A stretch of DNA of 64,000 nucleotides from Anthopleura xanthogrammica. Taxonomy: Eukaryota; Cnidaria; Anthozoa; Actiniaria; Actiniidae. The translations under genes were made by a program, and so were the position numbers. Each line of letters opens with the position of its first letter. The stretch's first letter is position 1. The stretch spans positions 11,853,755-11,917,754 of the forward strand of contig OZ025217.1 in NCBI GenBank assembly GCA_964019055.1, in the 5' to 3' direction. This document shows, piece by piece, positions 1 to 10,088 of the stretch. The notes below the pieces were generated by a model. It did no database searches. It had not been told where the DNA came from and saw only the letters and a program-made list of their open reading frames with translations.

Positions 1-299
1 AACATTTTCTATGGAAATGAAAGTATTTCAACAGACGAAAATAACAGAGTAAATTTTTTTCTGATATTTCCTTTGATTTCCCTGTTCTATTTTGGCAGGA
101 CTAAGTTTCCCAGAGTCCTTTGTGAGCTTTGATGCGCACTACCTATTATGCATTTTGTCGTGGATGTAAAGTGATTTCTAAATAATTTTCGTGCATTTTT
201 CAAGCATTATATAAATCACTCACTTTACATATTCATATGTATTTGCAATCATGCATTCTCAAAAAAAAATATTTTAAAAATATATTAAGAATTTTTTAA

Positions 300-589
300 A
301 GTGGCACTTTGATGAAAACGCCCCAATTTTTGAAAGTCTGAACAATTCAAATATTTGAGGATGATATGACTCAATTATGATTATGAAACCAGTTGAGAAA
401 TTTTGGTTTAAAAGCTAAAAGAACGATAGAGTTGAATGTATGACTTTATTTACTCACAATATAGATGCATATAGATATATCATTTTTATCCGCCACTTTT
501 GACTGTGAAGATAATGTGTTGTTAGCTACTATTGGGACCATATAGATAAGTTTAACCAAGTTTTCATCGATTTTCATCCAAGTGCCCCT
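300..589. mobile_element. TTAA-flanked MITE, copy 1
   Basis: A segment of about 290 bp whose ends are inverted copies of a motif like AGGGGCACTTGGATG. Here the left end is slightly degraded, AGTGGCACTTTGATG. It is bounded on both sides by TTAA (296-299 and 590-593). A second copy at 4538-4885 shares the ends and most of the interior. Seen: paired termini, TTAA flanks, two copies. Known: TTAA target duplications are typical of piggyBac-type insertion. Inferred: a non-autonomous DNA transposon; the terminal bases do not look like classical piggyBac ends, so the superfamily is open. Confidence 0.7.
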
Positions 590-1249
590 TTAAGAAAATG
601 CTGTTTAAATCCTACTTCGATCAATGAAAAATAAAACTTTAGGTACCTTTGAAAACGCCTAACAATATCTTTAAAAGTTACGCAATTTTCAGTTTATAGT
701 TCAATAAATTACAATGTAAAATACCACGTCAGTAATGGACACTAAATTAGACTAAATAGTGAAGAAATAAAAAGTTCGCACGCATGCTATAATACTTAAT
801 ATTGCAAAACCCTTTAATTCTTGTTGTTTATATATAAATATTTAGTACTTTTTCATGCATTTTTGGGTATAATTGAACTCTGAGGTTATGTGTCTTTATT
901 TGCAAATAATTCTCAGACAATAAAATTTATGTAAAACTATTGTAAAAAATAAAAGTAAGTTAATTAATAAGATAATCTTGCTTCAATGTTCGCTTCTTGG
1001 AACCTTGTACATGCAAGTGGAGATGTTTCCTGTGTTTCTTGTTCGTTCGTTTGTTACTAAATTATCATCATCATTTTCGTCGTTGTCGTCGTCGTCGTCG
1101 TCATCATCATCATCATTATTTCTGCGAGCGTGCGTACGTTAGTCGTTAGTCGTTAGTTCCTCAAACGATCGATCGACGTTTGGTAATTCAATCGTTCGTT
1201 CTTTCGTTCAGTCTTTCTTTTTTTCGTTCCTGAAACATCCTTAAAGCCG

Positions 1250-1510
1250 AGCAAAGGCAGGGCACGGCTAACTCACAGATCAAACCCTGAAACAACCCCT
1301 GGGCTGATCAAAGTCATGGCATGGCTAACTCACAGATCGAACCCTGAAACAACCCCTAGGCTGATCAGTCAGGGCATGGCTAAATCACAGATCGAACCCT
1401 GAAACAACCCCTAGGCTGATCAAAGTCATGGCATGGCTAAATCACAGATCGAACCCTGAAACAATCTCTTGGCTGATCTAAGTCAGGGTACGGCGAACTC
1501 ACAGATCAAA
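1250..1510. repeat. 55-58-bp tandem repeat
   Basis: Four to five head-to-tail copies of a unit containing CACAGATCGAACCCTGAAAC followed by a run ending in GGCTGATCAAAGTCA. Unit length is 58 bp between the first two copies and about 55 bp later. A related array of about three copies lies in an intron of the third receptor gene (about 21170-21335), so this is a dispersed tandem repeat family. No coding potential is visible. Confidence 0.75.
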
Positions 1511-2070
1511 TTGGAATTTAGCGTGTTGAATTTTGCGTAGGGAAAATAGAGAAAAAGCCCTAAATCCCAGTGAGATCGAGACTTAACACTGATTCATCAG
1601 GCGAAAATATTAATAATTACGTCAATGAAATATCTCGCCTTTGATTTGCAAACGTGAAAAAAACTGGTCCAATCGAGATGGAAGTTCGGTTTCTTTGTCT
1701 TCCGACTGATATCCACTTTGGCTCCGAAAATAATTGATTTCAAATTTGAGCGACTACATATATATATTTCCAAGTATTGGTAAATATTGACCGTTTCAAT
1801 TTAATCAGAAACGTTTTTAGAAAATTATTTACGCACCTCGGTGAGTCTCATTTGATTTTGTAATTTCAATATTGAAATTTTTGATGTTGAAAAACATAAT
1901 TTAGATATATGCAAATGCCTGAAAAGCAATAATATTGCCCAAAAAAAACATCTCTCGTTGATTATATGTTTCAAGGTCAAAAGTAAAAACTCAATCAGTG
2001 ATTTTCACTTTGTATACACGTCTATGCATTATCTGCTTGTTTTTTTCATTTGTAAAAACTTTTCTTTGGG

Positions 2071-2332
2071 TTGCTTCCTTCCTACCTTGCTTCCTTGCTT
2101 CCTTGCTTCCATCCTTCCTTGCTTCCTCGTTTCCTTCCTTCCATCCTTCCTTGCTTCCTCGCTTCCTTGCTTCCTTCTTTTATTCCTTCCTTCCTTCCTT
2201 CCTTTATTTCTTCCTTCCTTCTTTACTTCTTTCCTTCCATCCTTCCTTGCTTCCTTGCTTCCTTGCTTCCTTGCTTCCTTGCTTCCTTGCTTCCTTGCTT
2301 CCTTGCTTCCTTGCTTCCTTGCTTCCTTGCTT

Positions 2333-2364
<32 letters not shown>
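2071..2364. repeat. CTTC/CTTG-rich and CT microsatellite
   Basis: Imperfect tetranucleotide and octanucleotide array (CTTC, CTTGCTTC) running into a pure CT tract (about 2337-2364). Overlapping open frames rich in Leu, Pro, Ser and Phe are a by-product of the repeat. Confidence 0.9.
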
Positions 2365-2367
<3 letters not shown>

Positions 2368-2689
2368 ATTTCCAAATCTTTTTAAACTACTAGCTGTAAC
2401 CGTAATCTAACGTTAAATTAAATATTCCTATTTTCTATTTTTGGTCTTCTTGATTATTCCATAAATATGTTTTTCCTGAATTTCCACATAATGCAGCTGG
2501 TATCATGATTATTCACTACACCAGTCAATACTCTTTCTCATTATGCAGTTTTCCTTTATATTAGAAGTGCCACAGCGTTAATAGGCAACCAGTTTTAAAA
2601 AGCACATATCCTCAAAACTGGACTTTTATTTCATAAGTTGTAAATAGTTTTGGCAGTTGTAGAAGTTAGCCACTTTCCTTGGAAGTAGA

Positions 2690-3876
2690 ATGAAGTTGGC
2701 AACACTGCTGCTTGTGATGTTCTCATCTCTTGCAAGTAAGTTCTCATTTGGGAAAAATTTGCTGCCATCTGTTTTCTTGTGCAAAACGATTCAAAACAAA
2801 ATAATAAGGGAACAAATTCAGTACATGAATACCGTTTAAATATTTCCTCAGTTCAACTTTATTCAAACCCAAACTGAAAGCTTACTTAAACATCTACTTT
2901 TTACAAAATAACTATGCCAGAACTTTGGCATCAAATCTGTGTTACATTATTCTATGCTTGCAACACTCAACTACTGTTGTTTTTGTTTTTTGTTTTTTTG
3001 TGCTTGGTAAATATTTAACAATCAGAATCATGTTTCTTCGATCAAGCTAAATTTTCTCGGTATTTTTTCCGAGAAAATTTAGCTTGAAGAAACATGATTC
3101 ACATCTATAAGTATTCTTATTCTATCTTTCATATTTTTTATGAAGTTTTGGTGCAAAATACAATTGTTTTTCTTTTTCTTTTTTTGTCGTTTTTGTTTTT
3201 CAATTCTCTGAGATCGAGAAAGTGTAAGTCATGCTTTAAACGTTCTTTTCTTTTTTCTTTTTTTTTTATCTTGTTTTTTAATTTTTTTTCTAGTCCTCTT
3301 TAATTATGAATCCCTGAATGTGTGATATTCGCACATGTTAATCATCTATCTTTTTTGCCATTATCTAATCATATTCATATGTATATACATGATATCTCTT
3401 TAGCATTTTAATTTGTTGAACTATATTTTTATTATTTGGAAGTAAATTTCACTTTACTTCATCCAGTCCCTTTTCCCTTTTCGTTAATCACAAGTTTGAT
3501 TTTAGCCCAAAACTGTATGCAGGACGTGAAGTTCGATTACCACTTTTTTTACCACCATTTTGAAATCACTAGTATATCAATTTTAAAATTTAAATCCATT
3601 TTTTCAATTTCATCCATTTTCTCCTAGAAAATCCCCTTCAATTTTTTTTCATGCTTTGAATTGGCTTCTGTTTTCTGTCATCCGATTGGTCAAATTCTAT
3701 GTTTTCTGCAATTTCATTGGTTTTTCAAAACAGTGCGATTTAAAACTCAAAAAGGTGCGATAATTCCCACTGCTGAGAGCCAATCAGATTGTAGGATTTG
3801 CTTGTGATTTCAAAATGGATATTATGCATTGTTTAACCATATCATTATGGCTTGAAAAAGGAAAAGATAATAATAA

Positions 3877-3944
<68 letters not shown>

Positions 3945-5247
3945 GTAATAATAGTAATGGGTAATTTCCCAGAATTGTGAAATAGTTAAGGCTATGTATA
4001 CTGTCTAAGTACAATGCAATTTGATCTGTCAGTTGGGAAATTAAGAATTTTGCTTAGAAATTGTGCCATATTTCCGCAATCTTCTGTAAAAAGTCAAGTC
4101 AGACAAAAGTTGAAATAAACCACAATAATAATAATAATATAGTAATAGTAATAATTTTTTTTTTATTTATTTATATATATATATAAATGAAGTATAATGA
4201 AGTATATAATGATTTTAATAATAACTAGATTTTATTTCACAATAATAATGACAATAGTAAAAAAGACACGAAAATATTAACAGTGATTTTGAAGAATAAT
4301 AAAGATACTAATGATTTATAGAATCTAAAAAAAAAAGTATATAATGATAATAATAATAATAATAATAATAATAATATAGTAATAATAATCTTTGAGCCTA
4401 TTAGCGCCAAACTCTACTACTTGTTGACACGTGTCTCTTTCAATATACGAAAAATGTCTACATTTTAGAAACAAATCGAATTACGTCTCGGTAAACATTC
4501 ACCGATAATCACCTCGCCTTCGGTGAATAATTGTTAAAGGGGCACTTGGATGAAAACGCCCCATATTTTGAAAGTCCGAATAGTTCAAGTATTTAAGAAT
4601 AATATGACTCAATAATGATTATGAAAACCAGATTGGCAAAAATTTTAGCCTTTGAGCCACTCGCAGTTGAGAAATTTTGGTTTAAAAACTAAAAGAAAAA
4701 TAGGGTTGAGTAAATGACGCCATTTACTCACAATTTAGATGCTGAAAAATATATATAATTTTTTTATCCGCAAATTTTGACTGTGAAGAAAATATGTTGC
4801 TTGGCTACTACTGGGGCCATATAGATTAGTTTAACCAAGTTTCAAGGCATTTCCAATTTTTATCGATTTTCATCCAAGTGCCCCTTTAAAGAAATCATTG
4901 ATTAGGGTTACTTCATCAACGAATACAAGTTAATATGCATTTGAAATTAAATTGCAGATACTGCTATAGTTTCTCCATTAAACTCAGGAGCGCTTCTTCT
5001 GGACCACGTATTCGCCAACTACAGCTCTAGGGTCCGTCCTGTCCTCAACCACTCACAACCAGTAAAAGTAAAATTGGATCTAATGTTGAAACAAATAATT
5101 GATGTGGTAAGATTCGTTTCCATATCATTACTATCATCGACATCTTCATTCATTATCGTCTTCATCTTCGCCATCCTATCTCCTATTCCTCCTCCACATG
5201 GTCGTCGTCATCCTCTTCTTCCTCCTTATCACCATCATCATCATCAC

Positions 5248-5291
<44 letters not shown>

Positions 5292-8226
5292 CAATCATCA
5301 TCATCACAATCATCATCATCATCATCATCATCACAGTCATCACTATCATCATCATCATCATCACCATCATCATCATCACAGTCATCACTATCATCATCGT
5401 CATCATCACCATCATCATCATCACAATCATCATCATCATTATCACAGTCATCACTATCATCGGTCATCATCATCGGTCATCATCATCATCATTATCATCG
5501 TCATCATTATCATCATCATTATCATCGGTCATCATCGGTCATCATCATCATCATCATCATCGGTCATCATCATAGGTCATCATCATCATTATCATCGTCA
5601 TCATTATCATCATCATCATTATCATCGGTCATCATCATCATCATCATCATCATCATCGGTCATCATCATCATCATAATCGGTCATCATCATCATCATAAT
5701 CGGTCATCATCATCATCATCGGTCATCATCATCATCGTCATCGGTCTTCATCGGTCATCATCATCATCGGTCATCATTATCATCATCATCATCGGTCATC
5801 ATTATCATCATCATCATCGGTCATCATTATCATCGTCATCATCGGTCATCATCATCATCGTCATCGGTCTTCATCGGTCATCATCATCATCATCATCATC
5901 GGTCATCATCATCATCGTCATCGGTCTTCATCGGTCATCATCATCATCATCATCATCGGTCATCATTATCATCGTCATCGGTCATCATTATCGTCGTCAT
6001 CGGTCTTCATCGGTCATCATCATCATCATCATCATCATCATCGGTCATCATCATCATCGTCATCGGTCTTCATCGGTCATCATCATCATCATCATCATCG
6101 GTCATCATTATCATCGTCATCGGTCATCATTATCGTCGTCATCGGTCATCATTATCGTCGTCATCGGTCTTCATCGGTCATCATCATCATCATCATCATC
6201 ATCATCGGTCATCATCATCATCGTCATCGGTCTTCATCGGTCATCATCATCATCATCATCATCATAGGTCATCATTATCATCGTCATCGGTCTTCATCAT
6301 CATCTGTTATCATCGGTCATCATCATTATCATCATCATCATCATCATCAATGAATCGTTTACTTTTTTGCGTTTATTCGCTCTAATAGACAGTGTGCTCA
6401 TTTGAGAGTTTTCTTGTCTTTCTACATAGGATATGGTGAACGAGGTTCTTACTACGAATGTTTGGATCCGAATGGTAAAGTAACTTTATATCTAGATAAG
6501 ATAAAGACAGTCAAACAGATGTATTTTATCAGTTAAATAATAATAACGAATAATAAAGTAAACTTATATTGTTTCAGTTTTGGGAGAGCGAATTGACGAC
6601 ATGGAATCCCAGTGATTTTGGTGGCCTTAAATCCCTCAACGTCGAACCTAAAATGTTATGGGTGCCTGACTTTATTATTTACAATAGGTAAGACTACCTT
6701 TTTAAATCTGTTTTAATACGATTTTTAGCCTAATTCTAATGATGAAGATAATGAAGATGATGAGACTTTATTGAAAAAGGGTGAAACAAAAACTCATTAC
6801 TAGTTACCCAGTACTTTTGGTGAGAACCTTCAAAATGTTGGAAATAATCACGGGGTCGCAAGAAAATTGGGCATACTAATATGGGGTTGTAGAAAAAAAT
6901 AATTTTTGCTATTTTCTCACATCTAAGGAATTGTTCTAAGGAACTTAACTTATTTAATTGTGATATTTTTAAATACTGAAAAGTATTTTTCCTTTAAACC
7001 TGGGGTTACTGATAATGCTTCTTCTACTGCTTTCATATATTTCCAAAGATGAGCATGGAAGTGATACCTGTTTTATATTGTTAATTTTCCTGAAACTTTG
7101 AGAACTGAGTTTCTGATCTTTCATTTGCTTCTTTTGCCATGCTAGAGCCTCGACTTCAGAAACAGATGGCAGTTTGTACAAAAAAATGGATACAAATGTA
7201 ATCTTAGAACATACAGGGAAAATGACATGGCTTTCACCGGCTATCCTGAAAACTGAGTGTGTCATTAATGTCCGTCACTTTCCATTTGATTTTCACGAAT
7301 GCAACCTCACTCTTGGTTCATGGACACATCATAAAGGAGAGATCTTAGTCAATGCCACTAAGAACGTGATTGATACTGAAGCATATTCCTACGATAAAGA
7401 ATGGCGTTTGAAACACACAAAAGCCAATTCCCAACTTTTAAAATTCAACTGCTGCCAGGAACCATATTCAATAGTCACTTTTTCGCTGCTTATCAAACGA
7501 AGATCCATTTTCTACGTCTTTAACTTGATCCTACCCTGCGGTTTGATTACAGTATTGTCGCTTTTTTCGTTTCTTTTACCACCAAATTCTGGTGAGAGGG
7601 TATCCTTCGTGATAACTGTTCTGCTGTCCTTGAGTGTCTACATGCTCATAGTCACGGAGAAGATTCCCCAGTCAGCTGACATTCCCATATCTTCAAAACT
7701 CTTTATGTGTATGATGGTGGAGATTTCTGTATCGCTTATTGCCACTTGTTTTGTCATTCGAATCCATAATTATAACATGCCTATGCCTCCATCTTTCAAG
7801 ATGTTTGTTAATGGCTGGCTGGCACGATTGCTTCGAATGAAAAAGGAAAGAGGAGATAAAAAAGAGGTACAAATAACCAACAGTTGTAAAGAGGTGTCAA
7901 ACCAGGGTTTCTGCAAGAATGATGATGATGTTTTAGTCACACGAGTCTACCACGAAAACGGCCGTGTCACCTTAGATGATGTCTCACAAGAAAACAAGGA
8001 AAATCGAAGGACGATGGAAGACGCTGAAGCCCTTAAAAAAGCAACGGAGATTACTAAATTTGCTGACAAATTCCAGAGCGACGAGAACCAGGAGGACCTG
8101 AGGAGTGAATGGATTTATGCATCAAAAGTGTTGGACCGCTTTTTCATTCTTACCCTTTTTCTCAGTGTTTGTGTCACTTTTGTGTGGATATCACTTGCTG
8201 CACCAGGTGAACCTGTACTTTCTTAA
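2690..8226 (+). CDS. Nicotinic acetylcholine receptor alpha-like subunit 1
   Basis: Exons by splice sites and phase: 2690-2735, 4958-5106, 6430-6474, 6578-6687, 7146-8226, giving 476 aa. A hydrophobic signal peptide (MKLATLLLVMFSSLA) starts at the first ATG. The extracellular domain has loop D (WIRM), loop A (WVPD), the Cys-loop C155-C169 with 13 residues between, loop B Trp in GSW, and vicinal C219-C220, which mark alpha-type subunits. The loop C aromatic before CC is Phe where its two neighbours have Tyr. TM1-TM3 follow, with GE before TM2 (acidic -1') and Leu at 9', as in cation channels; TM4 lies near the C-terminus. Known: such subunits form pentameric acetylcholine-gated cation channels at the plasma membrane. 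Inferred: a cnidarian paralogue; ligand untested. The 149, 45 and 110 nt exons recur in the two downstream genes. Intron 2 contains a 1.1-kb ATC repeat. Confidence 0.9.
3025..3100. repeat. Near-perfect palindrome (hairpin) in intron 1
   Basis: Left arm 3025-3060 and right arm 3069-3100 are inverted copies that differ mainly by a few bases (GATCAAGC against GCTTGAAG), with an 8-nt loop. It lies in intron 1 of the first receptor gene and no similar copy was seen elsewhere in the window. It could be a degenerate foldback transposon or a structured intronic RNA. Confidence 0.7.
3870..3960. repeat. TAA microsatellite
   Basis: Trinucleotide (TAA)n tract in intron 1 of the first receptor gene. Shorter tracts of the same kind occur near 4125-4160 and 4345-4390. 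The poly-Leu frame on the minus strand is an artefact of it. Confidence 0.9.
4538..4885. mobile_element. TTAA-flanked MITE, copy 2
   Basis: Same family as 300-589. It starts AGGGGCACTTGGATG and ends with the inverted CATCCAAGTGCCCCT, with TTAA at 4534-4537 and 4886-4889. Its interior matches copy 1, with an extra block of about 50 bp. It is inserted in intron 1 of the first receptor gene. Confidence 0.75.
5230..6350. repeat. Long ATC/CAT microsatellite in intron 2
   Basis: About 1.1 kb of (ATC)n. The first part is interrupted mainly by CAC and CAA variants. The second part shows a longer-period pattern built from CATCGGTCATCATC and GTCATCGGTCTTCATCGG segments. It lies wholly in intron 2 of the first receptor gene. 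The His/Ser/Ile-rich open frames over it (up to 397 codons) begin inside exon 2 and simply read through the repeat; they are not a gene. Confidence 0.95.
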
Positions 8227-10073
8227 CTAGCCAACCGAGCAACTGATCAAATGATTGAAAATAGGTTGCTACAGAACATTATGGTTTTGCAAAGTCTTTC
8301 TTGGTGCTGCAGGAAGTATTTTATTCAATTAAGGTTAGTGTTTTTATCGTTGCAGGGTATTGTTTCGTTCTAAGTTCTTTGTTCTTGGCTTTTGTTTTAT
8401 TGTGTTCATACCTCAGGTTTCCTGCAACACCAAGAAATAGCCGTTTTTCATGTCGTTTTTACATGAATAACATTTTATGTTCTTATAACCGGCAACTGAT
8501 CGTAGATTCGTTGGAGATTCAGTCAATGAATGAAGTTTTTGAGCTACTTGATCAACGTTACTTCGATAAAGGCACCCAATTCCAATGAACCAATCTATAA
8601 TCACACTTTCACAATAATCGAAGTGAATCACCCAACTGACCAACTGGTCAAAATTGAATTTCTAGAAGTACTGATGCCACTTCACAAGCCTTAGTTTCTG
8701 TTAATGACACTCTATTTGCGTGGTTCAGAATTTTTTTTTAAGAACTTACAACTTTGTTTGTTTCATTGGATAACCTGTTTATCTAAAATAACAAGTGATT
8801 TGTGATAGGGAAATTGTTTTAATATATCCACAATACAAATTAATTGTTAACACATTCGCTCCATATATAGACAATATATAAGTATGATGTAATACTATGC
8901 ACTCACTGGCAGTCTGTTAAGAAGGGGTTTGAGCTATGGCAGAACACGCACTTTAATGTATTTCAATGCATTTAAATTATAAAACTTAAAAGGTTAAGAA
9001 TAAAGTTTAGCTTTTCTAACTTAAAGGAATACATTTTGTTAAATAAAGAGAGAGAAAAGAAAAAGTATAAAATTTGACAAAAATGTATGAGAAAGTCAAA
9101 GGCTGCATTGCAGTATGTATAGACGCCCTAAATTATATTGTTTTTGAACGTTTTGTCGAACCATTCTCAGATCTTTGAAAAAATGATTCCATCGAGCTCA
9201 CCGGTTTTTCTGCATGGACATAGAGATAACGACAACAAGATGTTGAAAAGCGTTGTCTAAAGGAGCTTCAATAAAATGCATGTAAGTTTGTTGATTGATA
9301 GAAAAATAAGCGATACAGTGGAAAGGACTGGAAAGAAACTTAGGAACTATACATGCTCATCCATTCATGTTGATATGATTATTGTGTTCAAGTATCTTTG
9401 CGCAGATGTAAGTAATACAATTATAACATATGCATAATGACGGTACTGTATCCCTGGCCAGGTTTCAACATGTATGTGAAAGGATCCAAAAAAAAACAAG
9501 AAACGCAACAAACTATAAATGAAAAAGTACAAGGTAATCTAAATGACATATTAGCAGCCATTTTTAGCCTTTGCTTTTTTTTGAGCACATTTCACAGTAT
9601 GGTACGATCATATACACATTTCATCCCAACATCATACGCATACCATGTTTATCGTTCTTTAGTTTCTTTAGACAAAAATTATTTCAGGTTTTTCATCCAT
9701 TACAATCAACTATTGAACTTGTTTTAATCATTACACCAAGTCTCACTGTGAACAATTTTAACATATTGCCACAAAGTTTCAAGATTTTTCGATCTAATAT
9801 GGCAAGAACACATCATGTTTTTCCAATCCCGCCATACGAAGAAATAAAAAAACTCAAAGTAGGACTATTTCAAATTAATAACGCATTTTTTCCATTTGTT
9901 TGAAGGTGTAACAGCTTGAGGTACTGCTGGTGGGTTTGAAGATGTAACAGCTTGAGGTACTGCAGGTGGTTGCAAAGAAAATATTTTTCATACCTTTTTT
10001 AATCTAGTGGACAGAACGTAAAACACCTCCAGCAAGTGGGATAAAAATACTAGTGAAGTTCTACAAAGAAGAA
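8227..10073. other. Spacer between nAChR-like genes 1 and 2
   Basis: No gene was recognised. It includes the 3' untranslated region of gene 1. An inverted pair lies around 8300-8445 (TTTCTTGGTGCTGCAGGAA and TTTCCTGCAACACCAAGAAA). At about 9900-9970 there are two head-to-tail copies of a 35-bp unit containing GTAACAGCTTGAGGTACTGC. Short open frames near 8301-8588 and 9437-9903 lack recognisable domains. Confidence 0.5.
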
Positions 10074-10088
10074 ATGTGGATTTTGAAG

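Larger units (their letters stand above)
1..2689. other. Intergenic region upstream of first nAChR-like gene
   Basis: No coding region was recognised. The stretch holds a TTAA-flanked short transposon (300-589), a trinucleotide GTC/CAT tract (about 1076-1117), a tandem repeat of 55-58 bp (about 1250-1510) and a long CTTC/CTTG then CT microsatellite (about 2071-2364). The open frames near 1958-2410 are translations of that microsatellite in three frames and are not genes. The promoter of the first receptor gene should lie at the right end, but no specific element could be identified. Confidence 0.6.

Noticed and set aside
1958..2410. Leu/Pro/Ser-rich frames in three phases
   Set aside because: All are translations of a CTTC/CTTG repeat.
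5074..6267. 397-codon His/Ser/Ile-rich frame
   Set aside because: It starts inside exon 2 of the first receptor gene and reads through a donor site into an ATC microsatellite.
8301..8588. 95-codon plus-strand frame after the first receptor gene
   Set aside because: Hydrophobic and Cys-containing but without a recognised domain; it overlaps an inverted repeat in the probable 3' UTR.
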